Both the position numbers and the translations under genes were made by a program. A DNA stretch of 64,000 bases from PSRF01 sp035283645 (GTDB lineage: Bacteria; Acidobacteriota; Blastocatellia; Pyrinomonadales; Pyrinomonadaceae), in contig DATETN010000056.1 in assembly GCA_035283645.1 (NCBI GenBank), positions 1-64,000 on the forward strand, in the 5' to 3' direction. Numbering within the stretch: position 1 is the first letter of the stretch; every line of letters starts with the position of its first letter. The notes below the pieces were generated by a model that saw only the letters and a list, made by a program, of their open reading frames with translations, did not search any database and was not told the DNA's origin. This document shows positions 51,991 through 60,916 of the stretch, piece after piece.

Positions 51991-52842
51991 TTGGGGCTGC
52001 TCGAGTCGATACGCAGATGGATTGATGGCGAAACCGGTGAAACTCTGCTGGAAGACGCTGATGAGCATGCACGGCCACGGCGAATCTGGGAAGAGTTCTT
52101 GGTAAAGATCGCACGTGAAGTCGAAGCCGTTATGCAGCGGGAAATGTTCACGCCTCCCGGCGGTCCGACCTACATCCCGCGCGAGTACTTAGTCTATTTG
52201 AGTGCCGACGACGACAAAGAATGGCAAGGCGACAAGCGCAGGGGCCTGGAACAGGGACTGTTTCATGTTCTTTCAGAGCGTGCTCGTGAACTAAGTGGTT
52301 CAACTCAGCTTGCCGCAAAGTCGTTCGCCGTCGAACTGCGCGTTGACGGCACGCTAAACAAAGGTGAGTTTAGGGTTCAGCCAGTGTGGGATGAGACCGA
52401 AAGCGGTCACACGATGGTGACCCCACGTGGTGGAAGCAAACAGTCGACCGTCAACCTGGATCAGACAATTCGTGAAACCGCAGAGGCAACCGGCGACGCA
52501 GAACAGACCGTCGTGCGTCCTCGCGTGCAAGAACTCTATTCAATTGAAGTCTGGCGGGATGGGGTTCGCGAAGCGGTGGTACCAATTTCAAAAAAGAAGA
52601 TCACCATCGGCCGTGGTTCGCGAAGTATCAATGTGGATCTCCCTTTAAAAGGCGACCCTGAAGTGAGTCGAGTGCATGCAATTCTGGAGCGAGAAAACGA
52701 TGGACGCTACTGGTTTGTTTCCAAGGGCCGAAACCCAACGCTGATAAATGGAAGAGAGCTGCCGCGAGAGGATCGGACTGAAGTTCTACCGGACCAGAAG
52801 ATTGCTATTTGCACATTTGTGCTGCGTATCCAACCACAATAA
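51991..52842 (+). CDS. FHA-domain protein with DUF3662-like N-terminus
   Basis: A 283-residue cytoplasmic protein. TTG 51991 is preferred since GGAGA lies 5 bases before it; TTG 51979 is also in frame. The N-terminal half (WEEFLVKIAREVEAVMQREMF, PREYLVYLSADDDKEW, LFHVLSERARELS) resembles the DUF3662 module of the first gene in the cluster. A variable Thr/Gln-rich linker follows (TVNLDQTIRETAEATGDAEQTVV), which might hold kinase target threonines. The FHA domain is about 185-283 (TIGRGS, VSRVHAIL, N in LINGRELP). It ends the FHA-PBP-FtsW-PP2C-kinase-FHA cluster. Confidence 0.85.
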   Translation: MGLLESIRRWIDGETGETLLEDADEHARPRRIWEEFLVKIAREVEAVMQREMFTPPGGPTYIPREYLVYLSADDDKEWQGDKRRGLEQGLFHVLSERARELSGSTQLAAKSFAVELRVDGTLNKGEFRVQPVWDETESGHTMVTPRGGSKQSTVNLDQTIRETAEATGDAEQTVVRPRVQELYSIEVWRDGVREAVVPISKKKITIGRGSRSINVDLPLKGDPEVSRVHAILERENDGRYWFVSKGRNPTLINGRELPREDRTEVLPDQKIAICTFVLRIQPQ

Positions 52843-52848
52843 GCATTT

Positions 52849-54117
52849 TCAAGCCGCACCAGCTGAATTGGACTTTCGATCCGGATCGATCTCGCCTATC
52901 AACTGTTGCACTAATGAGGCAGCTCGCTCGTTCTCGAGATATCCCTTCCCCAACATCCGAGTAATTCTCTTATCTCGAGCCTGTCCCTGCAACTCCTTCA
53001 GCAAAGCTCGACAGAAAGCACTCACGACTTTTGGATCAAACTGCGTTCCGGTGTTTTGTCGAAAGTCTTCAATCACATCTTCGATCGAACGTCGCTTACG
53101 GTAGGGCCGGTCCGTCGTCATTGCATCAAAAGAGTCTGCCAGGCAGACAATCTTGGCGCCGAGCGGGATCTGCTCATCCGTCAGGCCTTCCGGATAACCA
53201 CGGCCATCCATACGTTCATGATGGTATTTGGCCATCAGGGGAATGTCTGCGTACGGATGATTGATTGGCTTTAGTATTTCGAAGCCAGCTGCGGGATGTC
53301 TATTCAGTTCGCTGGAAGCCTTAGCGTCAATGCGATAGGGGGCGTTGATTATGTCACGCTCCACAACCAGTTTCCCAACATCGTGCAGATACCCTGCTAT
53401 CTTGATGCCTTCAACTTCCTGCTCGCTCCAACCCAACTCGCGCGCGATTATCTCACTGTACCTACCGACGCGTTCAGAATGGCCTTGAGTATACTTGTCC
53501 TTGATGTCGATGGCTGCCGCGAAGGCGCGAACCGTATCTGAGTAAATATCTCTCAGCTCCTCATACAGTCGCCGATTTTCTTCGGCCCGCTGTTCAATCT
53601 GTTCCAGTAAGCGGCGCGAGTGAATTCCGACTCCGATATGCCTCGCCATCGCCCGAACGATTCCCAAATCCTCTTCTGTAAAGTTCTCCCCACTCGCCTT
53701 ACTGCCCAGAAGAACCAGACCCCTAAGTTCACCATGCACAACCATGGGCACGATAATTTCAATGCCCCGGGCACGTAATTCGTCAGCGTAGAGCGGGTTG
53801 AACGTTCCGCTAAGGTCGTCCACCAACTCACTGTTGAGAACGAAGAATGAGCCGTTCAGAAGATGATCGTGATCCTTCTGGTCCAGGACCAACTCGAGCG
53901 TGTAGTCGTCACCAATCCCCCACTGTGAGAGACACGTTGTCTTGTCCAAACCCGTATTGCATTCGATTACCGCGCCACGGCGAAGCGCCAACGTGCCCAG
54001 CAACAGGTGTAGCGAAGTGCGGACCATCTCGCTGAAGTCCCCGGTGCCGGCAACCTCCTGGCCCAGATCTGCGAGAGACTCGAAGGTATGAACTAACTTC
54101 TGTGTGGTTGGATCCAT
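52849..54117 (-). CDS. GAF-HD-GYP c-di-GMP phosphodiesterase
   Basis: A 422-residue cytoplasmic enzyme. Residues about 10-180 form a GAF sensor domain (MVRTSLHLLLGTLALRRGAVIE, IVPMVVHGELRGLVLLGSK). A helical linker joins the HD-GYP domain (about 205-390): HSERVGRYSEIIARELGW, YLHDVGKL (H245, D246), KYHHERMDGRGYPEG, and CLADSFDAMTTDRPYR. All HD-GYP signature residues are present, so it should hydrolyse c-di-GMP. Last gene of the minus-strand signalling operon 58533-52849, 8 bp from the STAS gene. Confidence 0.92.
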   Translation of the reverse strand: MDPTTQKLVHTFESLADLGQEVAGTGDFSEMVRTSLHLLLGTLALRRGAVIECNTGLDKTTCLSQWGIGDDYTLELVLDQKDHDHLLNGSFFVLNSELVDDLSGTFNPLYADELRARGIEIIVPMVVHGELRGLVLLGSKASGENFTEEDLGIVRAMARHIGVGIHSRRLLEQIEQRAEENRRLYEELRDIYSDTVRAFAAAIDIKDKYTQGHSERVGRYSEIIARELGWSEQEVEGIKIAGYLHDVGKLVVERDIINAPYRIDAKASSELNRHPAAGFEILKPINHPYADIPLMAKYHHERMDGRGYPEGLTDEQIPLGAKIVCLADSFDAMTTDRPYRKRRSIEDVIEDFRQNTGTQFDPKVVSAFCRALLKELQGQARDKRITRMLGKGYLENERAASLVQQLIGEIDPDRKSNSAGAA

Positions 54118-54125
54118 ATGGCCGA

Positions 54126-54512
54126 CTAGTGACTGGTGGGAAGTGCCTCACTTGCCGTATGGTCGGCGCTCAATAGAGCTTCCTCCTGGTTTCTAACCAG
54201 GACGACGTGTCTCGTCAGACCGAGCATGTTGAAGAGTTCAACAGTATGCGCATTTACATCAGAGAAGATTACCCGGGCTCCGCTCCTCTCCGCCACATCA
54301 ATGATGCCCAGAAGGATGGAGATACCGATGCTGTTGACTAACTGGGTATCGCTAAAATCGATTACGAGCGCACGACAACCCCCATCGAGCTGCTTGCGAC
54401 ACTCGCGCTCGATCCTTTCGCCCGTCAGTTTGTTTAGATAATCGCTCGCATAGATGACTGCGGTACTGCCCACGCAATGCGAGCGAACGAAAGAGCCTGT
54501 GGGTTCTCCCAC
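54126..54512 (-). CDS. STAS-domain anti-sigma factor antagonist-like protein
   Basis: A 128-residue single STAS domain. AVIYASDYLNKLTGERIERECRKQL is the first strand-helix unit and VIDFSDTQLVNSIGISILLGIIDVAE holds the conserved Ser (S61, in the position phosphorylated in SpoIIAA/RsbV). MLGLTRHVVLVRNQEEAL closes the fold. It likely binds the HATPase-containing protein encoded 56 bp upstream in a partner-switch. No sigma factor gene is in the window. Confidence 0.85.
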   Translation of the reverse strand: MGEPTGSFVRSHCVGSTAVIYASDYLNKLTGERIERECRKQLDGGCRALVIDFSDTQLVNSIGISILLGIIDVAERSGARVIFSDVNAHTVELFNMLGLTRHVVLVRNQEEALLSADHTASEALPTSH

Positions 54513-54568
54513 TCGGAAGCCCTCCCCTGCGCCGAGAAATCGTAGATATCGAAGAGCCTAGTCGGAAC

Positions 54569-56833
54569 TTAAGAAGGACTGGAACGTAGGTACTTGGTCA
54601 TCCGGAGACTGGTGCCATCATCAACGCGTTCGAACTCGACTTCGTCCATCAAGCTTCTGATGAGCTTCAGACCCCAGCCACGTCGTCCTTCAGTGGGTTC
54701 AAGATTCTCCGCGGCTTTTGTGCCTTCACCAGTGGCCTGTCTGCTCGGCACCAAGCCGCGACTTGAAATAGTGATGACTAATTTATCACTTTCGACGCGA
54801 AAACGCTGATAAATTTTTCGGTCGGGGCTCAGACTGTGCTCTGCGGCGTTTATGCAGGCCTCTACGATGGCGGTCTTAATCTGATTTATGGCCTCTGGGC
54901 CGAAGTTTGAGCGGCGCGCGATCTGTTCAACGATATTTGCCGCAACCAATTCATTATCGTCGCCCATGGGGAGTATGGCGACGAACTCGTCTGGCTCTGG
55001 ACTTCTTCCCGCGTCGGCAAACTCTCCAAGTCGCGCAGTCAACAGTTCGACCTGTTGTCTGCTGACCCCATGCCCGCCGCGGTGCTCCAGCAACCTTGAA
55101 GCTTCAGTGGAAAACCCTTCGTTGGCGATCAGAAATAGACGAGTGCGGGCAAAGCCGCAACAGGCAGCCAGAGCCTCCAGGCGTTCACACCAGAGCTCTG
55201 CGACTTCCCGCTCTACTTCCAGCTTTGAATCGATTTGCGCAGCTAACCAGACTATCTCGTTATCGTCAGAGTACGCCGAACCCTCAAACGCATGAGCAAT
55301 CACGCAACTTTCATCATCCGGCAATTGTGCGATGCGCCGGTTATAGGCAGAGCACAAAGCGGCATGAAATACTTGTGGCAAGCGAACGAGATCCGTCTCG
55401 GCATCCAGACCTGCGCTTATCTCTTCAGTCGTTGCACCACGATATGACTCTTTGAACAGCTCGTAATCCAAAAGAATTCGTGGCACCAGCTGGTAATTGA
55501 AGTGGACCAGCAAATCCTTCAACTTCAATTTTGCCGCCCGCCGATAACGGCTAGCCATGGTTTGGGGCGCTCTCTTCAACGCCCTCGCTATCATTTCCGC
55601 CACCACCTGGGCACGAAATTCGTTCTGTACGTCAAGGCGATAGCGTATCCACAGAAAGTCCTTCCAAACCGTAGGGCCTCCACCGGCCTCCACTAGACCA
55701 CCATCCCAGTTAACAAATTCCTGTGTGTGCAGCGCGTCGAGAAGCAGTTCCAGATCGTCTTGCGCAATCGTCAGAAGCTTCCTCCACACTTCAAAGGAGG
55801 CACGCGCGTTACTACCTAGCGTTGCCTCATATAGATGCTTGATCAGCGAGCACCGCAGTTCGGGTGACGGCGCGATCTGTTCGAGTAGGCCAGTGAAGTA
55901 CTGATGGATATGGCCGCCGAGCAATTCATCAACGTATAGCCTTTCACAGGCAAGAAAACTGTCAAGCGAAATATTCTTTTCTCTCGCAGCCTGTAGAAGA
56001 GTGGTGATGAAGAACGGGCTTCGTTCAAATTGTTGTACCAAGAGGTCCCGGCTCTCATCGTTGATTCGAACCTGCTGTCTGGCCGCCGCAAAATCGGTTA
56101 GCTGCCCCGCATCCGATTCCCTTAGTTCATCGAGCCTCAGGATCTGCAGAGTCTCAAAAGAGAGATCTGCCTCGTGAGCCGTGCTTAAGATCTGCCGGCG
56201 AAGACCAGCAACCAGGTAGGGATGTGCCGAGCGGTTGAGTGTTCGCAACATTTCCGTGCGCAGCCACCGGCTGTCTTTGGTATGGCCGGCGCCGGCATGC
56301 ACCAGATCCAGCATTACAAATACCCGACCATTCGCTCGCGGAACTCTATCAGGGGCGCTAAAACAGAGTCGCACCAACTCTTGATCATTTGCGCCGAACC
56401 GGATCCGGTTGTAAGAGTTTAGGAGTTCATCAATCCAGTCGTAGTCCGGCGCGGGGGCCAATTTCACCAGATCGCTGAGCACAAGCGGCGCCTGACAGAG
56501 GGTCGGGTCGTCTCGCCGAAATGCAAGGTACTGCAGGAGAAATGTATTTAGGAATTCAATCGCTATCGTGACTGCGGTGGCTTGCCCCCGCGGAATCGAG
56601 AAGTAGACGGGCGCCACATCTCCGCGCCGGTTAAAGATTTCGTCATACCCCTGTCGCAGCAGCTCTGACACGCCTGCGGTGGGCGCCAGGAGGATTAGCA
56701 GACCGCGACTTCCGGGGACCGGATGTGACGCGATTCGAGAAAGTTCGACCGCTCTGCCGACGAACTCAGCTCTGCCAACGCGGCCGAGGATGCGCCGCAT
56801 GTGAGACTCGTTTTCTCTCTCGCTTTCGGGCAT
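54569..56833 (-). CDS. Fusion of degenerate AAA/STAND-like ATPase and RsbW-like HATPase
   Basis: A 754-residue protein. N-terminal FVGRAVELSRI (about 24-34) looks like the VGRxxEL entry of AAA16/STAND ATPases. The following P-loop position reads LLILLAPTAGVSELLRQ, lacking the GK[ST] residues, and RVFVMLDLVHAG resembles Walker B. The middle (about 250-560) is helical, resembling STAND winged-helix and arm regions. The C-terminal 140 residues are an HATPase_c domain: N-box AIVEACINAAEHS and G2 box RRGWGLKLIRSLMDEV with GTSLRMTKYL are good. The G1 position, usually D-x-G, reads SSRG. Both nucleotide sites therefore look altered. It could be a regulatory scaffold for STAS. Second gene of its operon. 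Confidence 0.75.
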   Translation of the reverse strand: MPESERENESHMRRILGRVGRAEFVGRAVELSRIASHPVPGSRGLLILLAPTAGVSELLRQGYDEIFNRRGDVAPVYFSIPRGQATAVTIAIEFLNTFLLQYLAFRRDDPTLCQAPLVLSDLVKLAPAPDYDWIDELLNSYNRIRFGANDQELVRLCFSAPDRVPRANGRVFVMLDLVHAGAGHTKDSRWLRTEMLRTLNRSAHPYLVAGLRRQILSTAHEADLSFETLQILRLDELRESDAGQLTDFAAARQQVRINDESRDLLVQQFERSPFFITTLLQAAREKNISLDSFLACERLYVDELLGGHIHQYFTGLLEQIAPSPELRCSLIKHLYEATLGSNARASFEVWRKLLTIAQDDLELLLDALHTQEFVNWDGGLVEAGGGPTVWKDFLWIRYRLDVQNEFRAQVVAEMIARALKRAPQTMASRYRRAAKLKLKDLLVHFNYQLVPRILLDYELFKESYRGATTEEISAGLDAETDLVRLPQVFHAALCSAYNRRIAQLPDDESCVIAHAFEGSAYSDDNEIVWLAAQIDSKLEVEREVAELWCERLEALAACCGFARTRLFLIANEGFSTEASRLLEHRGGHGVSRQQVELLTARLGEFADAGRSPEPDEFVAILPMGDDNELVAANIVEQIARRSNFGPEAINQIKTAIVEACINAAEHSLSPDRKIYQRFRVESDKLVITISSRGLVPSRQATGEGTKAAENLEPTEGRRGWGLKLIRSLMDEVEFERVDDGTSLRMTKYLRSSPS

Positions 56834-56838
56834 TGGGG

Positions 56839-58533
56839 CTAGGTCAAATTCTCCTCGTAGATCTCGACGCGGTTCTTGCCCTTACTCTTCGCCAAGTAAA
56901 GTGCACGGTCGGCCGCCGCTATTACACGCTCGGCTGTATCGATATGACGTCCAAACGTTGCGATCCCCATGCTGATGGTCACCATGCCGAGCGGTTGCGA
57001 CTTACCGTGTGGGTAGGTGGTACTTGACACCCGTTGTCTTACGCGTTCCGCGATTGCCTCAGCTTCGTTGAGAGGAGTCTGCGGCAAGAGAATGCAGAAC
57101 TCTTCGCCACCGTAGCGCGATGCAACGTCCGCCGCTCGCAGGGTGGCTTTGAGACAATGTGCTGTCATCTGCAGAGCAAGATCGCCCGCCAGGTGCCCAT
57201 TCAAATCGTTGTAGCTCTTGAAGTCATCGATATCGATCATCAGAAAACTCATTGGATAGCCATACCGTTTTGACCGGTTAAGCTCTTCCCCAAGTCGCTC
57301 TTCCAGATATCGCCGATTCGGCAATCCGGTTAGGGGATCGGTGATGGACATCAATTGAAATTCGTTTGCTCGTTCCTGCCACTCAGCTCGCTCTAAAGCG
57401 ACGGCGATTTGTGGCCCGATAATTTCGAGCAGACTCAGGTCAATGTCGTCGTAATAGCCGCCCCCGGCTTTGTCTGTGACGTTGATTACTCCTATCTTGC
57501 GACCACCGATTGTGATCGGATAACTGATAAATGAACGGCTCCGGTAATTGCGGCCACGAGACGCGGTGATGTCGCTACTCCCTATGTCCCTGACAACCAG
57601 TGGCCTACCACTTTCAAGTACCGAGCCAGAGATACCATCACCGAGCCGAAGACGTTCAAGCTCAGCCTTGTCTATCGAGATTCCGATAGCAGCCTTGACG
57701 ACAAGTTCATTTGAGACCTCGTCGTAAACCATCAAGGATGCGCGTCCAGCTTTAAGCAGCTCGCTGGAATTCGCGAGGATTGAGGAGTACGTCTTATCAG
57801 CCTCTGAGGAACTGATCCTTTCGAGGAAGTGCTGCAACGAAGTGTCGAGTCGCGTGCGGTACTCGATTTCACCTCGCAGTCTTGCAACTTCGGCTTCGAG
57901 TTGGATTTGAACGTCTGAAGGCTTCTCCGATTCAATCTTGGGGGCCACTACGCGTTCCGCTTGAGTGACGATATCTTGCTTTTCACCAGCTCTGGCCGGT
58001 ACGGCGCCGGGCACAAACGTTCGGGTAGCTTTTTCAAGTCGCTCCGCCAAACGAGACAGTTTCTGTTCATCCGAAAAGAGGACATTCGAAAAGGTTTGCG
58101 GCCCGACCAGAGTCTTTAATTCGCCACTCCGAAAGCGTTCCATCAGGGCTCGATAATCGGCGCCGGTGATAAATGCACGGCCACCGATTGTCGCGAGCTT
58201 GCGCCGGCGACCAATCTTGACCGGCATAGTGAAACACTCTAGTCCTGCGTGGCACTTGTAACGAGAGATGTGACCGGCAGCCATGGCTCGCCGATGAGCG
58301 TCTCCGCAATATGGATTGCACAGACCGACGTGTTCGGGTGAGGATTGAAAAGCCTGACAAATGGAGTTGTTCAGAGAGGCGATAATGGCAGGGGGTTGGG
58401 GGCCATCGACTAGAAGGACTGCCAGCCCCTCGTCAGCGGCAATCTGGTCTTGGACCTCAGCCCACGCGTCGGGGGCTCCTTCGGGATGTTCCTGAAGGAT
58501 TTTAGTGGCAGATTTTTGGAATTTGTCGGTCAT
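56839..58533 (-). CDS. PocR-GAF-GGDEF diguanylate cyclase
   Basis: A 564-residue protein. Residues about 15-155 are a PocR sensor domain with its cysteine set (LCNPYCGDAHRRA, YKCHAGLECFTMPV). A helical stretch (about 205-225, coiled coil) precedes a GAF domain (about 240-385). The GGDEF domain follows: DPLTGLPNRRYLEERL, MIDIDDFKSYNDLNGHLAGD and the active-site RYGGEEF (GGEEF 475-479). An RxxD inhibitory I-site (RAAD 466-469) lies five residues before GGEEF, so product feedback is expected. It synthesises c-di-GMP in response to a small molecule. First gene of the operon. Confidence 0.93.
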   Translation of the reverse strand: MTDKFQKSATKILQEHPEGAPDAWAEVQDQIAADEGLAVLLVDGPQPPAIIASLNNSICQAFQSSPEHVGLCNPYCGDAHRRAMAAGHISRYKCHAGLECFTMPVKIGRRRKLATIGGRAFITGADYRALMERFRSGELKTLVGPQTFSNVLFSDEQKLSRLAERLEKATRTFVPGAVPARAGEKQDIVTQAERVVAPKIESEKPSDVQIQLEAEVARLRGEIEYRTRLDTSLQHFLERISSSEADKTYSSILANSSELLKAGRASLMVYDEVSNELVVKAAIGISIDKAELERLRLGDGISGSVLESGRPLVVRDIGSSDITASRGRNYRSRSFISYPITIGGRKIGVINVTDKAGGGYYDDIDLSLLEIIGPQIAVALERAEWQERANEFQLMSITDPLTGLPNRRYLEERLGEELNRSKRYGYPMSFLMIDIDDFKSYNDLNGHLAGDLALQMTAHCLKATLRAADVASRYGGEEFCILLPQTPLNEAEAIAERVRQRVSSTTYPHGKSQPLGMVTISMGIATFGRHIDTAERVIAAADRALYLAKSKGKNRVEIYEENLT

Positions 58534-58753
58534 TTAAATGCTGCGCGTCTCACTCTGCCCAGCACTGCGGCTCATGCTAGTAGCAACGAAGCCCCCGTGC
58601 AAAAACGCTATAAGCCTGTGACTCCAGTTCAATTAATAGCGCGCGGATACTTCAGCCGGACGTAAACGAGGCCAAATTAGAATCCAGGTACTGTAGTGTT
58701 AAACGCTTAATGGCAAAGCGGTTTCACGCAGGAAAATGGCGGGAAAACGGCGT

Positions 58754-59887
58754 TTAGCGGGCAGTCATGCGTTCTACTGACCTCAGGCCTGGAGCATCCC
58801 CGGGGGCGACCCGTTCGATGTCTGGCTCCTCAGGGCTGATTCGAATGCACGCAGCGAAGTGATTGGTCTTTATTTCAACTAGCGGTGGAACTACCTCCTT
58901 GCAAGCCTCTATTGAGTATGGACACCGAGTGTGAAAGCGGCAACCGGTCGGGGGATTAATGGGAGATGGCACATCGCCGGTCAGAACGATACGCTCTCGA
59001 GTTGCTTCTATCTCGGGATCAGGCACTGGAACAGCTGAGATCAGCGCCTTCGTATATGGCATCAACGGTTCTTCATAGATTCTCCGAGCCTCGGCAATTT
59101 CCACCAGTTTGCCGAGATACATCACAGCCACGCGATCTGAGATGTGTCTGATTGCCCTCAGGTCGTGCGAAATAAAAAGGTAGGTGAGGTTTTTTTCAGC
59201 CTGCAACCTCTGCAAGAGGTTCATGATCTGCGCTTGGATCGACACATCAAGTGCTGAGATGGGCTCATCGGCAACCAGAAACTCCGGCTCAACAGCGAGA
59301 GCGCGTGCTAGTCCAATGCGCTGCCGCTGCCCGCCAGAAAACTCATGTGGATATCGCTTAATAAAACGCCTGCTCAGGCCGACGGTCTCTAACAGTTCTT
59401 GCACTCGCTGTTCGGCAACTTTGCCGCGTGCCAATCCGAACGTGTAGAGTGGCTCACCCACAATTTGACCGACAGTCATCCTCGGATTAAGCGACGCGTA
59501 GGGATCCTGAAATATGACCTGCAAATGACGACGCTGCTCACGCAGCGCCCTCCCCGACAGATGGGCCAAATCAGTGCCGCGGTAGAGCACACTACCCGAC
59601 GTCGGTTCTGTGAGTCGTAAAATCGCGCGACCCAGCGTCGTTTTTCCACACCCCGATTCGCCAACCAGCCCCAGCGTCTCGCCTTCGTAAATATCAATCG
59701 TAACACCATCGACCGCCTTTACCTCGCCACTCTGTGGACCTGCACCCAGCACTTGGCTCCAGCTGCTATCACGCGAACGGAAGTGCACCTTCAAATCGCG
59801 AATTGCCATCAGTGGAACCTTCGCGCCGGTTTCCAACGGCGGGTGCATGCCGTCAGACTGTGGGAACTCCCCTTGCGACGCACTCAC
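58754..59887 (-). CDS. dppF: Peptide ABC transporter ATP-binding protein (DppF/OppF)
   Basis: A 377-residue ABC ATPase. Walker A GESGCGKTTLGR, Q-loop IFQDPYASLNPRMTV, signature FSGGQRQRIGLARALA, Walker B FLVADEPISALD and H-loop FISHDL are all intact. The C-terminal oligopeptide domain with the Cys-rich GCRFHTRCPYSIEAC motif (DppF/OppF family) is present. It powers uptake with the adjacent DppD. Last gene of the transporter operon, 4-base overlap with dppD. Confidence 0.92.
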   Translation of the reverse strand: MSASQGEFPQSDGMHPPLETGAKVPLMAIRDLKVHFRSRDSSWSQVLGAGPQSGEVKAVDGVTIDIYEGETLGLVGESGCGKTTLGRAILRLTEPTSGSVLYRGTDLAHLSGRALREQRRHLQVIFQDPYASLNPRMTVGQIVGEPLYTFGLARGKVAEQRVQELLETVGLSRRFIKRYPHEFSGGQRQRIGLARALAVEPEFLVADEPISALDVSIQAQIMNLLQRLQAEKNLTYLFISHDLRAIRHISDRVAVMYLGKLVEIAEARRIYEEPLMPYTKALISAVPVPDPEIEATRERIVLTGDVPSPINPPTGCRFHTRCPYSIEACKEVVPPLVEIKTNHFAACIRISPEEPDIERVAPGDAPGLRSVERMTAR

Positions 59888-60909
59888 GATTCTTTAACTC
59901 CAGTAGCAGCCGACGCTGACTCGAAATAAACCTCTTGCGCAAAGTGACAAAGTGAATAGTGCTCGGAATTGAGCTGCACAAACGGCGGGAATTCACTATG
60001 ACAAATTTCTTGTTCGTAATCACAGCGAGGTGCAAAGGGACATCCGGAAGGCAGATGTGCCACATCGGGCGGTAAACCCGGAATTTGATAAAGCTGCCCG
60101 TGTTCGTCTGTTGGATCTGGTACTGACCGGAGGAGTCCTTTTGTATAGGGATTTCCCGGTTTGGCAAAGAGTTCTCGCGTTGGCGCCTGCTCAAACACCT
60201 TCCCGGCATACATGACAATCAGGTGGTCAGTCATACCCGCGACCACCCCCAGGTCGTGTGTGATAAGAATCACACTTGTGCCTGTTTCATGCTTGAGCTT
60301 TTTTATCAATTCCAGGATTTGCGCCTGAATGGTGACGTCTAGCGCCGTGGTTGGTTCATCCGCGATCAACAATTCGGGCCGGCAGGACAAAGCCATGGCA
60401 ATCATCACCCGCTGTCGCATGCCGCCAGAAAATTCATCTGGGTAGTCGCCGGCACGCCTCCGCGGTTCTGGTATGCCGACCGTCTCTAACATCTTGATCG
60501 CATGCTCGTAAGCCTGCTGTTTAGTGTGACCCAGATGGAGCTGTGTCATTTCCATGAGCTGTCGTGAGATCTTCATGAAAGGATTTAGGGAGGTCATCGG
60601 GTCCTGAAAGATCATCGCGATCCGGCGACCTCTAACCTTCCTGATCTCTTCCGCTGACAAGAGCAACAGATCCTGACCGGCGAAAAGAACTTCACCCGAG
60701 ACGATCTTCCCAGGTGGATCCGGAATCAGGCGAATAAGGGATAAGTTCGTTACAGATTTCCCCGAGCCCGACTCACCAACTATGCCCAACGTTTCGCCAC
60801 GTTTGAGCTGGAAGTTGATTCCGTCCACAGCTTTAACGACACCGTCTTCCGTTTCAAAGTACGTCCGAAGGTCGTGAACTTCCAGTAAGGTTCCGTTTCT
60901 GGCTTCCAC
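59884..60909 (-). CDS. dppD: Peptide ABC transporter ATP-binding protein (DppD/OppD)
   Basis: A 341-residue ABC ATPase from GTG 60909; the frame continues to ATG 60963, which would overlap the permease gene by 47 bases. The GTG start gives the short lead before LLEVHDLRTYF that is usual for DppD. Walker A GESGSGKSVTNL, signature FSGGMRQRVMIAMAL, Walker B LLIADEPTTALD and the C-terminal GCPFAPRCDYEQEIC motif are present. Works with DppF as the heterodimeric motor. Confidence 0.9.
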   Translation of the reverse strand: MEARNGTLLEVHDLRTYFETEDGVVKAVDGINFQLKRGETLGIVGESGSGKSVTNLSLIRLIPDPPGKIVSGEVLFAGQDLLLLSAEEIRKVRGRRIAMIFQDPMTSLNPFMKISRQLMEMTQLHLGHTKQQAYEHAIKMLETVGIPEPRRRAGDYPDEFSGGMRQRVMIAMALSCRPELLIADEPTTALDVTIQAQILELIKKLKHETGTSVILITHDLGVVAGMTDHLIVMYAGKVFEQAPTRELFAKPGNPYTKGLLRSVPDPTDEHGQLYQIPGLPPDVAHLPSGCPFAPRCDYEQEICHSEFPPFVQLNSEHYSLCHFAQEVYFESASAATGVKES

Positions 60910-60916
60910 TTTGTCG

